A stretch of DNA of 20,348 bases from a virus. Below, one piece after another: positions 13,438 through 18,151 of this stretch (within the stretch, counting starts at the first letter, position 1; every line of letters starts with the position of its first letter). The stretch is from the IMG/VR virus record IMGVR_UViG_3300025769_001110, positions 1 to 20,348 of that record, one strand, 5' to 3'. The position numbers were made by a program, and so were the translations under genes. The notes below the pieces were generated by a model. The model worked only from the letters and a program-made list of their open reading frames with translations. It ran no database searches and had not been told where the DNA came from.

Positions 13438-13671
13438 TTATTTACGATTCCAGATTTCATATAGAACCCAAACTGAGATCAAACCCATGACGCCTTCAGC
13501 GCCGAGTCCAGCTAACATTGCTGTTACATTGTCAACTACACTCATACCTTCGGGCATGAATGGCATGCTGCTCAATCCTAATATTTCTAGGATGATCGCC
13601 AATGCAGCAACACTAAGTCCTACATCAGCTAGAGCACCTGCCCATGATTTCACTTTGTTTAAAGTTTCCAT
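13438..13671 (-). CDS. Small membrane protein with two helices, holin-like
   Basis: 77 residues. Two hydrophobic segments, ALADVGLSVAALAIILEILG (about 13-32) and MLAGLGAEGVMGLISVWVLY (about 52-71), flank a short loop with Pro and Met; the N-terminus METLNKVKSWAG is amphipathic. I recall nearly identical layouts in other marine T4-like phages, not functionally assigned. Two helices and small size fit class II holins, and a SleB hydrolase gene lies 1 kb upstream, but an unrelated envelope role is equally possible. A strong AAGGGAGA ribosome binding site lies just after the tmRNA coding piece, so it may be co-transcribed with the tmRNA precursor. Confidence 0.8.
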   Translation of the reverse strand: METLNKVKSWAGALADVGLSVAALAIILEILGLSSMPFMPEGMSVVDNVTAMLAGLGAEGVMGLISVWVLYEIWNRK

Positions 13672-13695
13672 AATTGTCTCCCTTAATTTATGGTA

Positions 13696-13827
13696 CCACT
13701 TTTCTGTTGCTAAGCAAGTGGCCAGCTCCCTGTGATTATGCAGCTAGTGCAAATCCAGAAGGTGCAAAGTTATTGTTTGCATTTATGTTTTATAGACTCA
13801 AATACCAGTCGATCCTATTTCACCCCC
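13696..13827 (-). ncRNA. ssrA: tmRNA coding piece with proteolysis tag ANNNFAPSGFALAA
   Basis: Begins with the 5' acceptor strand GGGGGUG and the D-region GAAAUAGGAUCGACUGG. The tag frame starts at the resume codon GCA (13780-13778) and ends with UAA (13738-13736), encoding ANNNFAPSGFALAA, with the ALAA end recognised by ClpXP-type proteases. The stop codon lies in the loop of a helix, CUAGCU (13747-13742) with AGCUGG (13727-13722), as in helix 5 of other tmRNAs. A further stem CCACUU/AAGUGG (13721-13716 with 13701-13696) follows. Only 47 nt separate G1 from the resume codon, too short for an obvious pseudoknot PK1. GUAU (13805-13802) and GUCUAU (13797-13792) can pair with the acceptor piece. 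Confidence 0.88.
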
Positions 13828-13838
13828 ATAAAAACACA

Positions 13839-14030
13839 CTACTTAGAATCTAAAACTTCTTTACATTTACTTGATGCATAAGTTTCAAACCAACGAGGAA
13901 CAAAGGCATGTATGAAACAAGCATATGCTGCTTTTTCCAACTGCCAAGAAATCCACATAGCTCGTTTGAAATGTTGCCAACGTGTCATGCCGGCTTGTTC
14001 TACATGTAACTTACATTTCTTACTAATCAT
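13839..14030 (-). CDS. DUF6356-like small protein encoded inside the tmRNA intervening segment
   Basis: 63 residues from the ATG at 14030, chosen because AAGGA lies six bases upstream and because the longer frame (ATG at 14099) would translate through the tmRNA acceptor piece. The pattern TRWQHFKRAMWISWQLEKAA then YACFIHAFVPRWFETYAS matches my memory of the DUF6356 family (HF..A, a hydrophobic helix, A..IHA..P..FET..S), common in alphaproteobacteria; its function is unknown. It has one amphipathic-to-membrane-like helix and a Cys-containing end. It lies wholly within the 223-nt segment that must be removed to mature the two-piece tmRNA, so making this protein and maturing that same tmRNA molecule may exclude each other. 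Confidence 0.82.
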   Translation of the reverse strand: MISKKCKLHVEQAGMTRWQHFKRAMWISWQLEKAAYACFIHAFVPRWFETYASSKCKEVLDSK

Positions 14031-14050
14031 GTTTTTCCTTAATGTGTTTT

Positions 14051-14105
14051 TGGTGGAGGTGCTGGGTTCTGCCCCCAGGTCCTGTATATCCTCTAACATC
14101 TATGT
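14051..14105 (-). ncRNA. ssrA: tmRNA acceptor piece
   Basis: The 3' end is CACCUCC-A-CCA (14061-14051). Immediately 5' is a T-arm-like hairpin, CUGGG-GGCAGAA-CCCAG (14078-14062), with a 7-nt loop that lacks the usual UUC of tRNA T-loops. Upstream, AUAGAU (14103-14098) and AUAUAC (14089-14084) can pair with GUCUAU and GUAU of the coding piece, forming a P2-like long-range helix. The 5' end is placed at the start point predicted from the promoter at 14111-14139. Confidence 0.85.
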
Positions 14106-14110
14106 CTATT

Positions 14111-14139
14111 ATTTAACCACATATCCGAGAGAAAGTAAA
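14111..14139 (-). promoter_or_regulatory. Sigma70-type promoter of the tmRNA gene
   Basis: On the minus strand, TTTACT (14139-14134), a 17-bp spacer ending TGTGG, and TTAAAT (14116-14111), with an extended -10 TGG as in the promoters at 7832 and 8844. The -10 box is two bases off consensus. The predicted start near 14104 coincides with the 5' end expected for the acceptor piece. Confidence 0.65.
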
Positions 14140-14162
14140 TGGCTTTTTATGATATTTCTTGA

Positions 14163-14182
14163 CCGTGATATAATTATCACAG
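14163..14182. repeat. Inverted repeat between the DUF3310 gene and the tmRNA promoter
   Basis: GTGATA-TAAT-TATCAC (14165-14180) is a perfect 6-bp inverted repeat, extendable to 8 bp with one G:U pair. It lies 24 bp upstream of the tmRNA promoter -35 box and 27 bp after the DUF3310 stop. No U-tract follows on either strand, so an operator is as likely as a weak terminator. Confidence 0.45.
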
Positions 14183-14208
14183 CACCGTTGGCATCATATA
14201 CCACAAAT

Positions 14209-14586
14209 TTATTCTTGTTCTTGAGTATCGTGAATGTGTAATTGGATAAGGGCATAGTGTAATACCTTCATCAAATCTTTACGGGCATCAGCATGGCTTC
14301 CTTTTTTGCCATATCGTTGAGCGTACTTAAGAACATTACCGATGCAGAAACCAGTGCCATGGCCTCCATCAATAATGAATTCTGTTGCTTGAAACTTATC
14401 CTTGGCGTAATGCTGTTCATATGTTCCGTCAATATAATCTTGGAACTCGTCAATTAATCTACCTTCGTTAAACTTATAATCAATCATGTTGTAATCATTT
14501 AAATCCAAAGTCAGTGGTCCTATCGTATCAATTTCAATTGTTGAATTCATATTAGCGAATTCGACTACGTTGTCGTCTTTTGCCAT
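14209..14586 (-). CDS. DUF3310 family protein
   Basis: 125 residues from the ATG at 14586, which has a GAGGAG site upstream; a TTG two codons earlier is less likely. The C-terminal 60 residues carry the DUF3310 pattern: HYAKDKFQATEFIIDGGHGT followed by GFCIGNVLKYAQRYGKKG and a helix with KDLMKVLHYALIQL. The family is widespread in phages, sometimes labelled nucleotide kinase from fusions; its own activity is not established. The N-terminal 50 residues are acidic and not recognised. It overlaps the end of the DUF1289 gene by 35 bases and is the last gene of the operon that starts at the promoter 15257-15285. Confidence 0.88.
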   Translation of the reverse strand: MAKDDNVVEFANMNSTIEIDTIGPLTLDLNDYNMIDYKFNEGRLIDEFQDYIDGTYEQHYAKDKFQATEFIIDGGHGTGFCIGNVLKYAQRYGKKGSHADARKDLMKVLHYALIQLHIHDTQEQE

Positions 14587-14731
14587 ATCCAAGTCTCCTC
14601 ATTATTTTCATTCTTTCGTGATAGTGCATTTTTGGCCATTTGCTTATTTCTTCTTGAGTTCGACCACAACCAACACATTCTTTTGTTTTTCTATCAATTC
14701 GACATATCTGTACGCATGGTGTTACGTACAT
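14552..14731 (-). CDS. DUF1289 family protein (small Cys-rich)
   Basis: 59 residues from the ATG at 14731, which overlaps the SleB stop as TGATG and has AGGTGG upstream; a GTG three codons earlier is the alternative. It has the family's four cysteines and signature: TPCVQICRIDRKTKECVGCG (Cys 6, 10, 19, 22) then RTxEEIxxW and a helix ending in RRL, with a basic tail. DUF1289 proteins are small, common in proteobacteria and presumed to bind a metal through the Cys quartet; a molecular function is not established. The position between a cell-wall hydrolase and DUF3310 does not clarify its role. Confidence 0.9.
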   Translation of the reverse strand: MYVTPCVQICRIDRKTKECVGCGRTQEEISKWPKMHYHERMKIMRRLGYGKRRQRSRIR

Positions 14732-15216
14732 CAATCCCACCTACCAGTCCAGACATAGAATACATGTAGTCCAATAATCTTACTTACGGTTAAAGATTTT
14801 TCTTTATTCCAAAACGGATCTACATAATTAGCGTGATAAAATGTAGCACCCTGTGACGGATCAATAGTGTTACCGATCATAACGTCACGCGCAATAACCA
14901 TAGCTCTATCCCAAGCACGCTTTTCTCTTGGCGTATGGTCCTTTACAAGAAACGTCCAACTAAATTGTTTATATTGATAGACAACGTCACATATGCTATC
15001 AGGAAACTTTGCGTGGTTAACGCGATTCATTGTTACGTGTGCCACAGCAATTTGTCCTTCTATCCTTTCGCTTCTTGCTTCGTGATAGACATTCATTGCC
15101 AGGCAATTTTGCTGTTTTGGATCTACTTCAGGTAGACCCAGCATAGCGATGCTAAATAAGCCTGCTGTTATACTCATAGTGATTAACCCACTTGTTATGG
15201 AAATAAGTCTGTTCAT
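14731..15216 (-). CDS. Cell wall hydrolase, SleB family, with N-terminal membrane anchor (endolysin candidate)
   Basis: 161 residues. After an N-terminal hydrophobic segment (LISITSGLITMSITAGLFSI, about 4-23) comes a SleB-type hydrolase domain: CLAMNVYHEARSE (38-50) with the catalytic Glu of YHEAR, GQIAVAHVTMNRV, VVYQYKQFSWT, and GATFYHANYVDPFW. SleB enzymes cut peptidoglycan glycan strands. The weakly hydrophobic, Gly/Ser/Thr-containing N-terminus could be a signal-anchor-release sequence, keeping the lysin tethered until lysis. No good ribosome binding site precedes the ATG at 15216. The gene sits behind a sigma70-type promoter (15257-15285) rather than a late box, unusual for a lysis gene. 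Confidence 0.9.
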   Translation of the reverse strand: MNRLISITSGLITMSITAGLFSIAMLGLPEVDPKQQNCLAMNVYHEARSERIEGQIAVAHVTMNRVNHAKFPDSICDVVYQYKQFSWTFLVKDHTPREKRAWDRAMVIARDVMIGNTIDPSQGATFYHANYVDPFWNKEKSLTVSKIIGLHVFYVWTGRWD

Positions 15217-15256
15217 TAGTATTTATTATAGCCTGTATTCCTCTTTTTCATGTACC

Positions 15257-15296
15257 ATTCTATACTATTCTTTCGCAAATGTAAAGGAAAAAGTTT
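15257..15296 (-). promoter_or_regulatory. Sigma70-type early promoter of the SleB-DUF1289-DUF3310 operon
   Basis: On the minus strand, TTTACA (15285-15280), a 17-bp spacer and TAGAAT (15262-15257). It shares the exact 20-mer 15277-15296 with the promoter at 8844-8883. It is divergent from the plus-strand late promoter at 15325. Confidence 0.85.
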
Positions 15297-15324
15297 TGTT
15301 TGTTTTCAATAAGATACGTTTTTT

Positions 15325-15332
15325 TATAAATA
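15325..15332 (+). promoter_or_regulatory. T4-type late promoter on the plus strand
   Basis: Perfect TATAAATA, 20 bp before the ATG of 15352-15834, with GAAGGGA as ribosome binding site between. It shows that both strands carry late promoters. Confidence 0.82.
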
Positions 15333-15351
15333 GTTACGAAGGGAAACTGCT

Positions 15352-15834
15352 ATGATAGATCCAATAAGCGCGATCGGAATGGCGACAGCCGCGTATAATG
15401 GTATTAAAAAAGCTGTTAGTACTGGTAAAGAGTTGCATGATATGGCGGGTACGCTGCAGAAATGGGCTACATCTATGTCTGACTTAGACTTCGCTCATAA
15501 ACAAGCTCAGAATCCTCCGATGTTTAAAAAATTATTTGGCGCAAGTCAGATAGAACAAAACGCATTAGAAGTATGGGGCCATAAACAAAAGGCCAAAGAA
15601 ATGCGTGAGGAAATGAAAACACATATTAGTTTTTATTATGGACCATCTGCTTGGGACGAGATTGTTCGTATAGAAGGCGATATGAGAAAGAAACGTAAAG
15701 AAGCTGTGTATGCGGCAGAAGAGCGTAAACAAAAAATATTAGAGTGGATAGTAGGAATTGCTATACTTACTGCTGGTATTAGCGTCATGGGTTTAATATT
15801 CTGGATTATAGGTTCAACACAAGGGAAATGGTAA
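15352..15834 (+). CDS. Coiled-coil protein with C-terminal membrane helix, conserved in marine phages
   Basis: 160 residues, one of only two plus-strand genes. The N-terminus MIDPISAIGMATAAYNGIKK is characteristic; I recall it, with the NPPMFKKLFGASQIEQNALE segment (about 54-73), in cyanophage and pelagiphage hypothetical proteins. The middle is a charged coiled coil (about 75-130), and residues about 132-153 (IVGIAILTAGISVMGLIFWI) form a membrane helix near the C-terminus, so the bulk probably lies in the cytoplasm. It is driven by the late promoter at 15325-15332 and followed at once by a second small gene. A spanin-like, tail-associated or membrane-remodelling role is possible; nothing decides it. 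Confidence 0.85.
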   Translation: MIDPISAIGMATAAYNGIKKAVSTGKELHDMAGTLQKWATSMSDLDFAHKQAQNPPMFKKLFGASQIEQNALEVWGHKQKAKEMREEMKTHISFYYGPSAWDEIVRIEGDMRKKRKEAVYAAEERKQKILEWIVGIAILTAGISVMGLIFWIIGSTQGKW

Positions 15835-16014
15835 ATGTGGGTATTGCTATGGGTACAATTAATGGCAACACAAAATGTAAATCACTTTCATATTGGTAAT
15901 TATTCAAAAGAAGTAGATTGCCAGTCAGCTATGAGTGCTGCGGCTGTTTTAGTTACTAGTAAGAATGAAAGTATTGCATGTTTATATGTAGACATTAATG
16001 ACATTAGAAATTAA
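15835..16014 (+). CDS. Small exported or membrane protein with two cysteines
   Basis: 59 residues starting directly after the stop of 15352-15834 (TAAATG). A short hydrophobic N-terminus (MWVLLWVQLMATQ) could be a signal or anchor, followed by a small domain, HFHIGNYSKEVDCQSAMSAA then AVLVTSKNESIACLYVDIN, with Cys29 and Cys49 well placed for a disulfide in the periplasm. I recall similar two-Cys small proteins next to this gene type in other marine phages. Its stop shares TTAA with the stop of the convergent methyltransferase gene. It is probably translated by coupling, since no separate ribosome binding site beyond AAGGGAAA at 15821-15828 is needed. Confidence 0.75.
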   Translation: MWVLLWVQLMATQNVNHFHIGNYSKEVDCQSAMSAAAVLVTSKNESIACLYVDINDIRN

Positions 16015-17198
16015 ATAAAAGCTTCCAAAGTATTAGGAGCCTTTTCTATATTGTATGATCGAGTCTTGTTATCTTGCAAGATATATTCTGCTTCGACCAT
16101 TTGTAAGTCACCACCTAAAAATCTTTTTACATTTTGTGCCATGTCCATTGCTGTCGTAACGGGCACGTTCTGACATATCATATTTAAGTTCTTTAGTCCT
16201 CCTTGTAATATAAAGTCTTTTGGCATCTTCATTATATCCAATGCTTCACGAGTATTAATGTATCGATCTTCATCAGGGTGACATAACGTATGAGGGAAGT
16301 GACCAACGAAAGCACCAATACGATCTTTACCCATCTCAGTCATTTTTCTCATTATGTTTCCACCAGCCGATAACTTATCAAACATATAGTTACACTTCTC
16401 AGAAAGCTTCTGGTGTCCCCTTTCTGCCATCCAAACGCCCACATCCTTATAAGATACACCTTTATCTTCAATATAGTGCAATGGATTGGTTGTCTTTTCA
16501 ATTAGCTGAAAGAACTCAGGATGAGTAATTCCACCATGCATTTCTTCTAATACGTATTGATAGTAAGGATTGTCCGAAGGTTTCTGTTTACTATTTATTT
16601 GTTCGAACATTGGATCTGGTTCGTTTGTTGCTGATGAACGAATCTGATCTTCGATCTTAGTGTATGGTCGATTGTAATACGATAAGATCGGTACAGAGTT
16701 TCCTTTCCAAAAGAAATAGAACGTCCTATCTCTAACCTGACTTAATCCGTGGAGGATTGATTTGGTTTTGTAGATGGAGAAGACGTAACCGTTTCTTCTT
16801 CCGATTTCTCTAAGTTTTCCCACAACTGGTTCTCCCATTCGACTAGCGAGCCGTGGAGCATTTTCACCCCAGAACACAGTGGGTTGGATTGATTCGAGCA
16901 CATACTCGGCAGACTTGACCATCCAATCATTAGTACTGCTATCACCGCTGCTAGTAGGGCTAAGTGAAGAAAGGCCCGCACAAGGGCAGACAGTATTGAC
17001 CACATCCACTCTGCTAGGCGCAGTGTCCCCTTTATCAAGCAGTAAATAAGGAATATTATTATCGTAATAGTTAAGAAGTTGGCTATCATTTGCTATAAAA
17101 TCCGTGTAAGAGAGGATGTATTCGGGTCTTTTCCCGAATACGTTTTCCATTGCTATTGTTTCACCACCGATAAGAGGAACAATACTTGCATAATTCAT
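16011..17198 (-). CDS. DNA (cytosine-5)-methyltransferase
   Basis: 395 residues from the ATG at 17198, which overlaps the epimerase stop (TAATG) and has AAGGTG upstream; a TTG ten codons earlier is less likely. Recognisable C5-methyltransferase motifs: SIVPLIGGETIAMENVF (5-21) as a divergent motif I; VNTVCPCAGLS (67-77) as motif IV with catalytic Cys73 in a Pro-Cys-Ala context instead of the usual Pro-Cys-Gln; GENAPRL (111-117) as the ENV equivalent; QVRDRTFYFF (154-163) as QxRxR; and near the C-terminus INTREALDIMKMPKDF and NVPVTTAMDMAQNV as motifs IX and X. It would methylate cytosines in a sequence-specific way, probably protecting phage DNA from host restriction. No partner endonuclease is seen. 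Confidence 0.88.
   Translation of the reverse strand: MNYASIVPLIGGETIAMENVFGKRPEYILSYTDFIANDSQLLNYYDNNIPYLLLDKGDTAPSRVDVVNTVCPCAGLSSLSPTSSGDSSTNDWMVKSAEYVLESIQPTVFWGENAPRLASRMGEPVVGKLREIGRRNGYVFSIYKTKSILHGLSQVRDRTFYFFWKGNSVPILSYYNRPYTKIEDQIRSSATNEPDPMFEQINSKQKPSDNPYYQYVLEEMHGGITHPEFFQLIEKTTNPLHYIEDKGVSYKDVGVWMAERGHQKLSEKCNYMFDKLSAGGNIMRKMTEMGKDRIGAFVGHFPHTLCHPDEDRYINTREALDIMKMPKDFILQGGLKNLNMICQNVPVTTAMDMAQNVKRFLGGDLQMVEAEYILQDNKTRSYNIEKAPNTLEAFI
16015..16046. terminator. Bidirectional terminator between convergent genes
   Basis: AAAAG-C-TTCC (16017-16026) pairs with GGAG-C-CTTTT (16036-16045) with one C:C mismatch and one G:U pair; the loop is AAAGTATTA. T-rich runs follow on both strands. 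It lies inside the last codons of the methyltransferase gene and serves both transcripts. Confidence 0.7.
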
Positions 17199-18151
17199 TA
17201 ATTCACCTTGTAATAATCTTTGTACCAAGTGACAAATTTTTCCACGCCATCAGCAATAGGTGTTGTTGGATTGTAACCTAACTTTTGAAGTTTAGTCGTA
17301 TCTGACCATGTGGCTGGAGTATCTGCCGGATGTGCTTCACAAGGATTACGTATTGCTGTGCGACCAAGATTCTTTTCAATATGATCTACAAAATCGAGTA
17401 ACTGTACTTGTTGTCCATATCCGATATTATATATCTCATGATAACGATCACTATCTGTGACAACTTTATCTATCACTAAGCTGATACCATGCACGATATC
17501 TTCAACATAAGTAAAGTCACGTTTCATATCACCGAAGTTGTATAAGTCAATTGGTTTACCCTTTACAATATTATCAGTAAACTTAAAGAGCGCCATGTCT
17601 GGTCTTCCATACGGACCATACACAGTAAAGAACCGTAGACCAGCAGAACGTATAATCTTTGAATGGCCAAACTGACATTCATTTACTTTTTTAGACCAAC
17701 CATATGGATTGTTTTGATTTTCAGGTTTATCATGTTCATTCCAAGGTAAAGGCTGTCCATGCATTACACATGATGATGAAGCATATACTATAGGAATATT
17801 AAGTCCTTTAACTTCTAATGCTTCGATAAGACGCTGTGTACCAGTAATGTTTGTGTCAATATAGTGCTGTGGTTCTTCCATAGCATGACGCGGGTTTGCA
17901 TATGCAGCAAGGTGTAAGACTACATCTACATCATCAAACAAATGCTTATCAGCATGTATGTCTTGAATATCGAGCTGAAACGTATCAACTCCATAGTCTT
18001 CTCTTAATATTCTTGCTCTTTCTCTTTTTAGTTCTACATCGTAGTAGTCATTAAAATTATCGACACCTACTACCGCGTGTCCTTTTTCAGCATAGTATTT
18101 TGCTGAGTGGAAGCCTATCATGCCGGCTTGGCCTGTGATAAATATTTTCAT
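17198..18151 (-). CDS. NAD-dependent epimerase, UDP-glucuronate 4-epimerase-like
   Basis: 317 residues, full length for extended short-chain dehydrogenases. The Rossmann motif GxxGxxG is at Gly7-Gly10-Gly13 (FITGQAGMIGFHSA), the active-site Tyr150 and Lys154 lie in NPYGWSKKVNE, and SSS is at 125-127. RFFTVYGPYGRPDMALFKFT (about 173-192) is a hallmark of UDP-glucuronate 4-epimerases, which interconvert UDP-glucuronate and UDP-galacturonate; related UDP-sugar epimerases remain possible. The start overlaps the stop of the glycosyltransferase gene by four bases (ATGA), suggesting that the two supply and transfer the same sugar. In marine phages such genes are thought to modify virion proteins, DNA or the host surface; the target is unknown here. 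Confidence 0.9.
   Translation of the reverse strand: MKIFITGQAGMIGFHSAKYYAEKGHAVVGVDNFNDYYDVELKRERARILREDYGVDTFQLDIQDIHADKHLFDDVDVVLHLAAYANPRHAMEEPQHYIDTNITGTQRLIEALEVKGLNIPIVYASSSCVMHGQPLPWNEHDKPENQNNPYGWSKKVNECQFGHSKIIRSAGLRFFTVYGPYGRPDMALFKFTDNIVKGKPIDLYNFGDMKRDFTYVEDIVHGISLVIDKVVTDSDRYHEIYNIGYGQQVQLLDFVDHIEKNLGRTAIRNPCEAHPADTPATWSDTTKLQKLGYNPTTPIADGVEKFVTWYKDYYKVN

Larger units (their letters stand above)
13691..14105 (-). ncRNA. ssrA: Circularly permuted two-piece tmRNA gene (precursor)
   Basis: The minus strand carries, in permuted order, an acceptor piece ending in CCA (14051), an intervening segment of 223 nt and a coding piece starting GGGGGTG (13827). The two ends pair as a 7-bp acceptor stem, 5' GGGGGUG with 3' CACCUCC, including a G3:U70 wobble, the identity element for alanyl-tRNA synthetase, followed by A73 and an encoded CCA. 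The coding piece has the conserved tmRNA 5' segment (GGATCGACTGG) and a tag frame ANNNFAPSGFALAA-stop. This is the alphaproteobacterial gene layout. tmRNA with SmpB rescues stalled ribosomes and tags the nascent protein for proteolysis; no SmpB gene is seen here, so host SmpB would be used. Exact processed ends are estimated. Confidence 0.9.

Noticed and set aside
13672-13838. Ordinary tRNA gene considered for the non-coding region.
   Set aside because: No cloverleaf with anticodon arm; the tag frame and permuted acceptor stem identify it as tmRNA.
14031-14099. Upstream extension of the DUF6356-like gene to an ATG at 14099.
   Set aside because: This stretch is the tmRNA acceptor piece, and the ATG at 14030 has a proper ribosome binding site, so the extension is not needed.
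16742-17089. A 115-residue minus-strand frame with two hydrophobic helices nested inside the methyltransferase gene.
   Set aside because: The methyltransferase frame carries family motifs across the same bases, the nested ATG has no ribosome binding site, and hydrophobic out-of-frame readings are common in this composition. Only conservation in relatives would revive it.
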